Assembly: GCA_011455275.1 (NCBI GenBank)
Contig: CP015028.1
Coordinates: 1,152,911-1,216,910 of the forward strand
Source of the DNA: Pasteurellaceae bacterium Orientalotternb1
GTDB lineage: Bacteria; Pseudomonadota; Gammaproteobacteria; Enterobacterales; Pasteurellaceae
DNA length: 64,000 nucleotides
Direction: 5' to 3'
Shown here: piece by piece, positions 30,450 to 38,076 of the stretch
Position numbering within the stretch: position 1 is the first letter of the stretch
Layout: every line of letters begins with the position of its first letter
Made by a program: the position numbers and the translations under genes
Notes under the pieces: model-generated
What the model was told of the DNA's origin: nothing
Database searches by the model: none
What the model saw: the letters and a program-made list of their open reading frames with translations, nothing else

Positions 30450-31334
30450 TTGAGTTCTTCTCTAGGGGAAGAAAATCTTTCAACTACATTACATCATCTA
30501 AGTATCGATAGCCAAACGACAGAAAATGCGGTTGAAAATAATTTTGTTAAAGTAGCGGTTTCGAGTGCAAAAATTATTTATAAGGCTGCGAAGAAACGTA
30601 TTAAAAATGGCAAGCTCAGTGCAGATGATTTAAAAGAGACGTTAAAAGAAGAGGGATTAGATATTGCAGATAATCTTATTACCTTAACAGACGGAACTTT
30701 AACGTGGGATGATGCATTAGCTGTAATTGATCTTGCAGTTGGTACAGAGTTTAATACAGCGAATAAAGGCGATGCTGCAAGAAAGCTAACAGAGCTCAAC
30801 GAAGAAATTAATAAGCGTTTAATTAAAAAGGTTGATGGTTATGAAGTAAGGAATATTGATGTTGGAAGCAAAGATAATTGGAATCGACATTTAAATAACC
30901 CAGAGCCAAATACAATTTATAAACTTAATAATGGTCATCAATATAAAACAGATGAATTAGGACGAGTGAGTGAAGTGAAAGGGGGATTAAAATTAGATCC
31001 AAATGATAGAAATACCTACCAACAAAGGATTTCAGGTGGGGAGTGTCGTTTAGATACGGATTGTGGAGGTCATTTACTTGCTTCAATGTTTGGAGGAGCA
31101 GGTGAAAAGATTAATATTGTTCCAATGGATGCCATATTAAATGGAGCTAAAGGGAAGTGGTATCAAATGGAGATGCAATGGAAACGTGCTTTAGAGCAAG
31201 GAAAAAAAGTAGAGGTTGATATTCGACCGATATATAGTGGAAATAGTAAGAGACCAGACGGTTTTGAAATTAAATTCGCTATTGATAATAATATCCATAG
31301 AAGAAATTTAAAAAACACTGCCACAGGGGAATAA
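30450..31334 (+). CDS. Orphan CdiA C-terminal toxin 1: NS_2-type DNA/RNA nuclease
   Basis: Continuation of orphan module 1 in the correct frame. VENNF (30531-30545) is followed by a helical region (LSADDLKETLKEEGLDIADNL; LTWDDALAVIDLAVGTEFN) typical of CDI tips. The nuclease domain has YKLNNGHQYKTDELGRV, then DCGGHLLASMFGGAGEKINIVPMD, whose GGH His (31071-31073) is the expected catalytic base, and IRPIYSGNSKRPDGFEIKF. This matches the non-specific endonuclease NS_2 group found at CDI and LXG toxin tips. The frame opens at a TTG and is probably not translated alone. The immunity gene starts 5 bases later. Confidence 0.75.
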   Translation: MSSSLGEENLSTTLHHLSIDSQTTENAVENNFVKVAVSSAKIIYKAAKKRIKNGKLSADDLKETLKEEGLDIADNLITLTDGTLTWDDALAVIDLAVGTEFNTANKGDAARKLTELNEEINKRLIKKVDGYEVRNIDVGSKDNWNRHLNNPEPNTIYKLNNGHQYKTDELGRVSEVKGGLKLDPNDRNTYQQRISGGECRLDTDCGGHLLASMFGGAGEKINIVPMDAILNGAKGKWYQMEMQWKRALEQGKKVEVDIRPIYSGNSKRPDGFEIKFAIDNNIHRRNLKNTATGE

Positions 31335-31339
31335 ATTCA

Positions 31340-31828
31340 ATGAATGTTGCTTTATATGATATGAAATATATTGAAATAGCTAAGACTATTTGGTCAATAA
31401 TGCCTAGTGAAGCTAAAGAATATGTTGTTCAGTGTGAGATATTTCCTAACACAGAAAGCTGTAAGCTTTTTTGGAACACATCAAAAGGTATAAAAAAAGA
31501 ATATAGCATGGAGCGTTTTCCAGATGAGGTTGCTACAAAATTAATTGTTTTATTTAGAGAGTTAAATGAAATAATGAGTTTAGATAGCAACCTTTGGTCT
31601 CACTGTCAATTTACACTTATGGAGTCAGGAGACTTCAAAATTCAGTTTGTTTATATAGAAGAAGAAGATAGCTGGAATATGTTATATATGAGGGGAATTA
31701 GTGACTTAAGAGAAGATGAATTAGATGAATATTGTATCCCTAAAGAAATTTGGTTAGATAGAGTTGCACGTAAAGATGAAATATACCAAATAAAAAAAGA
31801 TGTTGAGAGTAAATGCAAAAAATACTGA
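31340..31828 (+). CDS. YezG/DUF600-type immunity protein for the NS_2 nuclease
   Basis: 162 residues, acidic and soluble. The order of features fits the YezG (DUF600) family: EIAKTIWSIMPSEAKEYVVQCEIFP, then FPDEVATKLIVLFRELNEIM, LWSHCQFTLMESGDFKIQFVYIEEE. YezG proteins neutralise NS_2 nucleases of Gram-positive LXG toxins, which agrees with the toxin gene 5 bases upstream. AGGGGA precedes the ATG. Its tail overlaps the next reading frame by 16 bases. Family assignment is from recalled motifs. Confidence 0.7.
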   Translation: MNVALYDMKYIEIAKTIWSIMPSEAKEYVVQCEIFPNTESCKLFWNTSKGIKKEYSMERFPDEVATKLIVLFRELNEIMSLDSNLWSHCQFTLMESGDFKIQFVYIEEEDSWNMLYMRGISDLREDELDEYCIPKEIWLDRVARKDEIYQIKKDVESKCKKY

Positions 31829-33510
31829 AAAAACTACCAATTGCATTATTCCTCTTCTTTCTCGGTGATTATTGTTTGTCTAAAGCCATCAGGGATAGTG
31901 CAAAAATTAGCGAAAAACAGACCGCTTACAATGAAGCATCAGTCAATGCGGAAGCGTGGGGCGAAGGGGGAAGCCAACGCCGTAAAGTGGATGCGGCGGT
32001 TGCGACAATCGGAGCAATTTTAGCGGGTAAAAGCACGGCTCAAACGGCAGTGGTCGCGATTTCGCCAGAGCTGAATGCTCAAATCCACGAGCTGACAAAA
32101 GAGAGCAAAACGGCGAATTTACTGGCTCACGCCGCCTTATCAGCGACAGAGTTTTACGCCGCGGGGTTAGACCCAATGGCAGGGGCGATAGCGGGTGTGG
32201 CAGGTGAAGGCAGTGCAATGTTACTTGCTGAAAAAGTTTTCAACAAACAGCCAAATGAACTGACTGCGGAAGAAAAAGGTTTATTAAAAACCGCTTCACA
32301 GCTTGCGGGTGCAATAACGGGAAGTTTGTCAGGAAACTCAACGGCGACAAGTGTGGAGGGAATGGCAACAGCAAAACGGGCGGTGGAGAATAATTATCTG
32401 TCTAAAAATGAGTTGCAAGAACTTAACCGTTTAAGAAAAGAGAAAGTGCAATGTGTTGAGCAAGGAAATGATTGTTCATACTTGGATGACAAGATTTTAC
32501 ATTTAGTGAAATTGGATCAACAGCGGGATCTTGATTTGGAAATGGCTTGTCGAAATGGAGTGAATGATAATTGTCATACTCAAATGGGATTACTTTTTAA
32601 TGCATTTAGAACCTATGATAAAAATAAAGATGCGATTAATTCGGAAACAAGAAGTGAATTTATCGATATTGCTAATCGTTTAGCTGAAAAACGTCATCAA
32701 TATTTTGAAGAGTTGGGGAAAGAAGCGTTAACGAATATTGCTAAAGATACGGTCAAAACGCCAGCTGAACTTGCTTCCATCATATATAGGGCAAAAAATG
32801 GGGATGAAGATGCACAAGACCAGCTTTTAACAATAGGTAAAGCGATAGGGCAATTTGCAAATAGTCCTCTTGATACAATTTCTACTCATTTTAAGAATGA
32901 GCTAGAGGAAGCCGATCGCTTAGAAGCTGAGGGCAAAGTTAGAGAGGCAGACTTAAAACGTATTGAAACAATAATGTCAGCAGAGATTAATGCTATGAGT
33001 ATGCTTACTGCTGGAGCAGGTATTATCAAATCTCAAGCCAATATAGTAGGTAAGTTATCTCTTAAGTCGGGTGTACTTTCAAATAAAGATATAGGTATAG
33101 TTTGGGGGATAATTGATAAGCAAGGTAAAAGCTGGGAAGCGTATTTAGAAAAAGCATTACCTAAAGGAACATTGGATCTAAATACAATAAAACCTAACTT
33201 TAAAACCTTTGATAAATTACTCCCAGATGGTACGGTGATTAGTGCAAAGACTATGGATACTGTTGGTTCAAAAACCTATCAAAACCCGAAACGTATTACT
33301 TATCAATTAAATAAGTATGTTGATGATATGGTGAATTTTAAAGGGGATGGTAAAGATAAATTTGAATTAAGAAATGACAAAATTAAAGGTAAAGAGATAT
33401 ATTTGGCAATACCTCATTCCACGACTAAGCCCCAATGGGAAGCTATAAATAAATCAATTGACTATGCAGAATCACAAGGTGTTAAAATTATAGTAAAAGA
33501 GGTTAAATAA
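31813..33510 (+). CDS. Orphan CdiA C-terminal module 2: CdiA_C-type endonuclease toxin
   Basis: 565 residues. From about residue 28 it matches a pretoxin domain of another type than the resident one (VNAEAWGEGGSQRRKVDAAVATIGAILAG), then VENNY (32383-32397), a helical, Cys-containing entry region, and a C-terminal nuclease (about 430-565). The nuclease has WEAYLE, PNFKTFD and ISAKTMDT, the Glu/Asp/Lys pattern of PD-(D/E)XK-type CdiA_C toxins, several of which cleave tRNA. The first 26 residues are hydrophobic (ILKKLPIALFLFFLGDY) and resemble a signal peptide. They may be chance, or let this orphan be expressed on its own. Immunity gene 2 bases downstream. Confidence 0.72.
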   Translation: MQKILKKLPIALFLFFLGDYCLSKAIRDSAKISEKQTAYNEASVNAEAWGEGGSQRRKVDAAVATIGAILAGKSTAQTAVVAISPELNAQIHELTKESKTANLLAHAALSATEFYAAGLDPMAGAIAGVAGEGSAMLLAEKVFNKQPNELTAEEKGLLKTASQLAGAITGSLSGNSTATSVEGMATAKRAVENNYLSKNELQELNRLRKEKVQCVEQGNDCSYLDDKILHLVKLDQQRDLDLEMACRNGVNDNCHTQMGLLFNAFRTYDKNKDAINSETRSEFIDIANRLAEKRHQYFEELGKEALTNIAKDTVKTPAELASIIYRAKNGDEDAQDQLLTIGKAIGQFANSPLDTISTHFKNELEEADRLEAEGKVREADLKRIETIMSAEINAMSMLTAGAGIIKSQANIVGKLSLKSGVLSNKDIGIVWGIIDKQGKSWEAYLEKALPKGTLDLNTIKPNFKTFDKLLPDGTVISAKTMDTVGSKTYQNPKRITYQLNKYVDDMVNFKGDGKDKFELRNDKIKGKEIYLAIPHSTTKPQWEAINKSIDYAESQGVKIIVKEVK

Positions 33511-33512
33511 TT

Positions 33513-34019
33513 ATGACTGAACATAGCGTTTTAATAAAAAAAACAGAAAAGTTTATTTTGGTTAATTATTTCTTGGAAGGCGTAATTAGTGTTTTAGATC
33601 CTAAGCAAGATATTAATCTACTACCACCCAGTGTGTCTTATTGTTCTTTGGGGAAAACTATTAGGGAAAATTTATCAAAAAGTAGAAAGATTGATTTTGA
33701 TGAACTTAGAAGAATAATGTCATTAGATAGCGATGACACATTTTTAAAGTCTTTAGAAAAAAAAATAAAAGAAGAGTTTTTATATAAGAATAGAAAAGAA
33801 ATTTATAAAAATATGGATTTCTTATCTGTGAGTATTATGAATAACAAAATTATAATAACTCCTTGGCATCAAGACTCTCTTGATGGCTATACAGCTATAG
33901 AAGATGAAAAAAGAAATTGGGTCAGATTTGAATATCCTATAAATATATCAGATGAAGAATTAGGGAAGGCTGTAATAGAAGGGTTTGAGTATTGTACAAG
34001 TATTTATAAGAAAAAATAG
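33513..34019 (+). CDS. CDI immunity protein CdiI (DUF1436 type)
   Basis: 168 residues, soluble, A/T-rich. Motifs recall the CdiI/DUF1436 family: LPPSVSYCSLGKTIRENLSKSR, then KEIYKNMDFLSVSIMNNKIIITPWHQDSLDGY and a C-terminal ISDEELGKAVIEGFEYC. Members pair with CdiA_C-type nuclease tips, exactly the gene that ends 2 bases upstream. AGAGG precedes the start inside the toxin gene. The assignment is from recalled motifs, strengthened by context. Confidence 0.72.
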   Translation: MTEHSVLIKKTEKFILVNYFLEGVISVLDPKQDINLLPPSVSYCSLGKTIRENLSKSRKIDFDELRRIMSLDSDDTFLKSLEKKIKEEFLYKNRKEIYKNMDFLSVSIMNNKIIITPWHQDSLDGYTAIEDEKRNWVRFEYPINISDEELGKAVIEGFEYCTSIYKKK

Positions 34020-34059
34020 GTTTTTTGTGTAGAGATATAGCATCACAATGGAGAAAAAA

Positions 34060-34288
34060 ATGAAAAGTAAGATTGTCTTGTTATTTTATAGTTTTTTTTT
34101 GCCTTTTGTTCAGTTTTCTTTATGTTTATTATTTTTTTCTGTCATTAATAATATTGAGTGTTCTCAAAATATATCCAAGATTGACATTATAAATGACTTT
34201 TTTAGATGCTGTGTATATAAAATCAGTTGTTTTTATAACAAGCTTATTTTTTGTGACGTTGTATTTAGTATATAAAAGTAAATTATAA
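34060..34288 (+). pseudogene. Broken two-helix membrane protein, probable orphan immunity gene
   Basis: Frame 1 from ATG 34060 gives MKSKIVLLFYSFFLPFVQF and a first membrane helix, then SKIDIINDFF. Removing one T from the run at 34198-34203 continues as LDAVYIKSVVFITSLFF, a second helix, ending YLVYKSKL at a stop at 34288. The restored two-helix layout (helix, loop with an acidic D/N segment, helix, basic end) resembles the resident immunity protein at 29202-29426. Unrestored, the frame runs to 34275 with a Cys-rich nonsense tail. An upstream in-frame ATG at 34048 also exists. Confidence 0.55.
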
Positions 34289-34303
34289 ATTATGACACAA
34301 CGA

Positions 34304-34342
34304 ATCCGCAGCCAGGGCAGAAGCGTGGGGCGAAGGTGGAAT
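34304..34342 (+). pseudogene. Scrap of a further CdiA pretoxin module
   Basis: These 39 bases encode ESAARAEAWGEGG, close to EASVNAEAWGEGG of orphan module 2, and then the similarity stops. No toxin follows. It reads as the left-hand remnant of a fourth cassette whose rest was lost, with the structured repeat beginning immediately after. Confidence 0.55.
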
Positions 34343-34345
34343 CCC

Positions 34346-34465
34346 CGATAGCTCCCGGGTCCACACGGGGCTTTCTAAGGTTCTAGGATTTTGATGAGAG
34401 GCTTGATATGTTCAATTTTTTGTAAAAGATTGTTCTGGCACGAGTTGGAAACTCGGGCCATCGGG
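34346..34465. repeat. Structured ~115-bp repeat, copy A
   Basis: Shares with copy B (35291-35400) the blocks TTCTAGGATT, GAGAGGCTTGATATGTTC (GAGACTTGATATGTTC in B), AAGATTGTTCTGGCACGAG and CCATCGGG. The first hairpin of copy B is degenerate here (CCCGGG, then CACACGGGG). The second is imperfect (GGCACGAG against CTCGGGCC). Same orientation as copy B. Confidence 0.7.
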
Positions 34466-34537
34466 TAACATCACAATCTTTATCCTTTAAAGCTAAGCAC
34501 AATTTTTTTATCTTCGTTAGAAATTAGAATATTATTA

Positions 34538-35194
34538 TTACTCATAAATACCTTCCTCATATAATTCACCACAGTAACCGATATTAAATACTTCTGTATT
34601 TTTGTATTTTAGTGCATCTTTTCGATCATTATAATGAGTTGCCTCTGCACTCGAATATATTACCCACAACTTATTATTTTCTATTCTAAAACTCTTTTTT
34701 TGATATAGGCTAAGCCTAGATGATATCTCTAAATGTAGGATGTTTTTCTTTTCTAAAATAGATAACATATCTAATTTTTTAAAATTTTCTATTGATATTG
34801 TAGATAATTCTTCTTCAATGTATTTTTCTACAATCACACCTAAGTCACCAGGAGAGCTATATCCTTTAAATGTAAGTTCATCCTCAATAATGTTATTGAT
34901 TTTTTCCCTATCAAGATCTTTATTTGTTGTAAAAAAATTACATTCTCTAAAACCATCATCAACAGAAAAGTAATGACAATACCTAGTATTTTTAAAGTTA
35001 AGCAAGTCTAAGTATAACTCTAGAAAATATTTATTTACAACCACTCGTAACAATTCCTCTCCTTTTAAACTATCACAATATATTTTTCGTTGTTCTCTTT
35101 TTTCCTGTTTCACTTGTTCCACAAAATAAAGAGCAACCCCCATTAATAAAAAGCCTAGAAAATATAGCATTACTACTTTTTTGTTGATACGCAT
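34538..35194 (-). CDS. Hypothetical membrane-anchored protein
   Basis: 218 residues, strongly A/T-rich codon use unlike the core genes. One N-terminal transmembrane helix (about 8-24, VVMLYFLGFLLMGVALYFV) after a basic start MRINKK, then a charged, mostly soluble domain with several Cys, Tyr and Phe. No motif recognised. ATG 35194 has AGAGGAT upstream; longer in-frame starts run into the repeat and are rejected. It is opposite in strand to the CDI train and lies between the two copies of the structured repeat, so it may be separately acquired cargo or a defence or immunity gene. Confidence 0.6.
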   Translation of the reverse strand: MRINKKVVMLYFLGFLLMGVALYFVEQVKQEKREQRKIYCDSLKGEELLRVVVNKYFLELYLDLLNFKNTRYCHYFSVDDGFRECNFFTTNKDLDREKINNIIEDELTFKGYSSPGDLGVIVEKYIEEELSTISIENFKKLDMLSILEKKNILHLEISSRLSLYQKKSFRIENNKLWVIYSSAEATHYNDRKDALKYKNTEVFNIGYCGELYEEGIYE

Positions 35195-35290
35195 CAAAAT
35201 ATCCTCTATGAATCTAATCTCCGATACTAAATCTAGCATATCGTAACATAAGATAAAATCAGAAAAAGAGAAGAGTAACATGTGCTCCTC

Positions 35291-35400
35291 TGATAGCACC
35301 CATATCCACATGGGTGTTCTAGGATTCTGATAAGAGACTTGATATGTTCCATTTTTGCACAAGATTGTTTTGGCACGAGCTTCCGACTCGTGCCATCGGG
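35291..35400. repeat. Structured ~115-bp repeat, copy B
   Basis: Contains two clean hairpins: CACCCAT / ATGGGTG (35297-35316) and GGCACGAG / CTCGTGCC (35372-35394). It is a direct repeat of 34346-34465. The pair brackets the 34538-35194 gene. Probably a genome-wide extragenic palindromic family; the open reading frame that crosses it is not a credible gene. The rest of 35195-35489 shows no gene. Confidence 0.7.
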
Positions 35401-35416
35401 GTTATTAAAGAGAGCA

Positions 35417-35489
35417 TACAAGCGGTCAGATCCGACAAAAATTTTGCAAATGGGTGTTGCAAAAAAAGAGTCGGATCCGACCGCTTGTA
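35417..35489. terminator. Long inverted uptake-word hairpin after the methyltransferase gene
   Basis: A 20-base arm beginning TACAAGCGGTCAGATCCG (35417-35436) is complementary to 35470-35489, apart from one mismatch. It directly abuts the methyltransferase stop and probably ends the transporter operon. Confidence 0.75.
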
Positions 35490-36296
35490 TTAGGATGAGA
35501 CTTGCCACGAAATCATTGCCCAACGGCGTTGTCCGTGCTTAATTGGAAGATTGTTTTTCTGTCTGGTTTGGTAGAAATGCATGAGCTTTTGTTTTTCGGT
35601 GTCAGATAGTTCACCTAGCGAAAATTCAATAGCATTTTCCAGATCTTGATAGCTTTTGCCTTGGAATTGTCCCGCACAGCCTTCGATAAACTGTAGATCT
35701 GCTTGAATGCCTTTTTGATACAGGTGGTTGAGCAGGTAAATGTAGGTCGGGAAGCCAATGGCTTCACGTTCAATCGCCGTGAAAATGCCATCGTCAAGAA
35801 AATGGCGGTCGGTAATGGCGGTCAGATAAACCCGTTTTTTAGCCTTGGAGATCAGCTTGTTTACGGCATCGTCCAAATCGCCCACCAGCGTTGCCCGAGA
35901 GGCAATCACAATATCCGCTTGGGGAACGTCGTCCCAATTGTCATTCCAAGATTTATGCAATGTTTGAATATTCGGGCGGTTAAGCTGTTTTTGGTATTTT
36001 TGCAGCAACGCCAACATCCCTTGGCTGAAATCTAATGCATAAACCTGTTGGCATTGACAAGCTAAAGGAAGTGCAAGCGTACCTGGACCGCAGCCAATAT
36101 CAAGAACGCTGTCAGTTGGTTTAATACTCAATTTGTTTAAAAATTGTGTTGTGTAGCTATTTTCTTTTTCTACAAAGGTTTCGGCAAACTTATCTGCTTT
36201 TTTATCCCATTTTTGTGCACTGACATCATGATAATGGCAGAGAGCGAGATGTTGTTGGTAGAGTTTGGCGAAATTGATGTCATAGAAAGTGTTCAT
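35490..36296 (-). CDS. Class I SAM-dependent methyltransferase
   Basis: 268 residues with the SAM motif SVLDIGCGPGTLALPLA near residue 63, motif II region VYALDFSQGML, and ADIVIASRATL. The N-terminus (MNTFYDINFAKLYQQHLALCH split near residue 20) and the C-terminal HGQRRWAMISWQV are conserved-looking but substrate-silent. It overlaps the ATPase gene by 17 bases and is the last gene of the molABC-like operon, so it is co-expressed with metal-oxyanion import. A role in modifying a metallophore, cofactor or the transported complex is only inference. Confidence 0.75.
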   Translation of the reverse strand: MNTFYDINFAKLYQQHLALCHYHDVSAQKWDKKADKFAETFVEKENSYTTQFLNKLSIKPTDSVLDIGCGPGTLALPLACQCQQVYALDFSQGMLALLQKYQKQLNRPNIQTLHKSWNDNWDDVPQADIVIASRATLVGDLDDAVNKLISKAKKRVYLTAITDRHFLDDGIFTAIEREAIGFPTYIYLLNHLYQKGIQADLQFIEGCAGQFQGKSYQDLENAIEFSLGELSDTEKQKLMHFYQTRQKNNLPIKHGQRRWAMISWQVSS

Positions 36297-37074
36297 TTTT
36301 TGTTTCTCTTAAATGTAAATGGGCGGCGAGTGTATTCGGTGCAATATGATAGATTTGTGCTAGTTTGTCTAAATTGAGCATTGTGGATTTGCTGCCTTGC
36401 TCAAACGCCAAGGGTAGGTTTTTATCCAAAATGATAATTGTATCTTGTGATGTGGTTAAATAATCGGCTTGTTGGGGAGCGTGAGTGGTAATAATGAAGG
36501 TACGCTGTGACGCACGCAATGCATTGATTTTTTCTAAAATCCGAATTTGATTACCAAAATCGAGACTGGATGTTGGCTCGTCCATAATCAGTAGCGATGC
36601 ATCTTGGGCAATCGCCCTTGCAATGAGTACTAACTGTTTTTCGCCCCCACTTAATTCAGCGTAATCACGATGAGCAAGATGTTCAATTTCTAATTGAGAT
36701 AAGGCGGCGAGAGCGAGTTGTTTGTCTTGGGGTTGTGGGTGTTGATACCATTTTAGATAGGCAGAACGTCCCATTAGCACCATATCTAACACGGAAAATG
36801 CAAAAAGACTTTGATGTGCTTGTGGGACATAGGCGATCTGTTTGGCTAACTCAAGTTGCGACCATTGATTGAGCGGTCGTTGGTTAAAAGAAATTTGCCC
36901 CGAATGTGGCGGAAGCAATCCAAGTAATGTTTTGAGAAAGGTGCTTTTCCCAGCTCCATTTGCTCCAAGCAGGCAGCAGATTTGTTGCGGTTTCAATTGA
37001 AAATTTATCTGACTAACTAACCGCTTACCTTGATAGCCAATCGTTAAATCGTTTGTTTCAATCAATATACTCAT
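36280..37074 (-). CDS. molC: ABC transporter ATPase, MolC-like
   Basis: 264 residues of the FecE/BtuD type. Walker A GANGAGKST (about residues 37-45), Q-loop VPQAHQS, signature LSGGEKQ, Walker B LLIMDEPTSSLD, H-loop TTHAP. ATG 37074 overlaps the permease stop (ATGA) and gives the natural N-terminus MSILIETNDLTIGY; a start at 37119 is rejected. Assignment to molybdate/tungstate rather than iron or cobalamin rests on the ModE box before the operon and on the known H. influenzae MolABC type, which is built from FecCD-like parts. Confidence 0.75.
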   Translation of the reverse strand: MSILIETNDLTIGYQGKRLVSQINFQLKPQQICCLLGANGAGKSTFLKTLLGLLPPHSGQISFNQRPLNQWSQLELAKQIAYVPQAHQSLFAFSVLDMVLMGRSAYLKWYQHPQPQDKQLALAALSQLEIEHLAHRDYAELSGGEKQLVLIARAIAQDASLLIMDEPTSSLDFGNQIRILEKINALRASQRTFIITTHAPQQADYLTTSQDTIIILDKNLPLAFEQGSKSTMLNLDKLAQIYHIAPNTLAAHLHLRETKNEHFL

Positions 37075-38072
37075 TTTTTGGCTCTTAAAAGTAAATAGAG
37101 AAAAAAAGGTGCTCCGCACAAAGAGGTGAGTAGCCCCAATGGAATTTCAATTGCAGCCACCGTACGAGCCAACGTATCGGTGATCACTAAAAATGTAGCA
37201 CCGAGTAATAATGAAGTTGGGAGAAGAACGATAAAGTTTGCTCCAACTAATAAACGTGCAATATGCGGTACAACCAGCCCGACCCAACCAATAATGCCAG
37301 TTACAGATACTGCACTGGCAGTACAAAGTGTGGTGAAAATAATGAGCAAATAACGGGTGTGTTTTACTGAAAGTCCGAGTGTTTGTGCTTCATCTTCATC
37401 AAGCGATAATAAATTTAATCGCCAGCGAAGTAAAAATAAGGGGATTAAACTTAAGGTTATTAGTCCAAAAAGTTGCCACGCATCAGTCAAATTGACCGCT
37501 GTGAGACTGCCCAGCAGCCAAAAGGTAATGGCTTGTAGTTGAGTGAAAGGATCGGCCAGAATCTTCAGCAGTGAAATACCAGAACCCAGTAGAGTACCGA
37601 TAGCAACGCCTGCTAAAACAAGCACTAAAATGGGATCTCTACGTTTATTTCGACTTGCGATGAGAGAAACACAAAAAACAGCGAACAGCCCGCCACAGAA
37701 AGCAAAAAGTTGTACGTTCCACATTGGTAGATCGTAGAAGATCGCAAGAGATGCCCCCAGACCAGCCCCAGCAGAAACGCCTAAAATATCAGGTGAAACA
37801 AGTGGATTTTTGAACATTCCTTGATAAGTGGCTCCTGCACAGGCTAAAGCAGAACCAACCAAACAAGCAACAATAATACGTGGAATACGAATATGCCACA
37901 AAACGGTATCAACTTGTGTAGGTACACAGTCTGCGGACCAATGACAACTTATACTTTGCCAAAGTTGTGATAAAGAAATAGGGAATTTCCCTACATTGAG
38001 TGAAATGAGTATGCTCGCAAGCAATAAGCTCACGAGCAAAGTAAAACGAAAACGTTCAAACAGGGTTTGCAT
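37071..38072 (-). CDS. molB: FecCD-family ABC permease, MolB-like
   Basis: 333 residues with nine or ten hydrophobic helices. FecCD motifs: HIRIPRIIVACLVGSALACAG, GMFKNPLVSPDILGVSAGAGLGA, WLLGSLTAVN, GIIGWVGLVVPHIARLLVG and EIPLGLLTSLCGAPFFLYLL at the C-terminus. Forms the inner-membrane channel with the downstream ATPase. The start is 4 bases after the binding-protein stop. Confidence 0.8.
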   Translation of the reverse strand: MQTLFERFRFTLLVSLLLASILISLNVGKFPISLSQLWQSISCHWSADCVPTQVDTVLWHIRIPRIIVACLVGSALACAGATYQGMFKNPLVSPDILGVSAGAGLGASLAIFYDLPMWNVQLFAFCGGLFAVFCVSLIASRNKRRDPILVLVLAGVAIGTLLGSGISLLKILADPFTQLQAITFWLLGSLTAVNLTDAWQLFGLITLSLIPLFLLRWRLNLLSLDEDEAQTLGLSVKHTRYLLIIFTTLCTASAVSVTGIIGWVGLVVPHIARLLVGANFIVLLPTSLLLGATFLVITDTLARTVAAIEIPLGLLTSLCGAPFFLYLLLRAKK

Positions 38073-38076
38073 TCAA

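Noticed and set aside
35233-35523. 96-codon minus-strand frame through the structured repeat
   Set aside because: Encodes the palindromic repeat and an uptake-word hairpin; no family features. Frames like this recur wherever such repeats occur.
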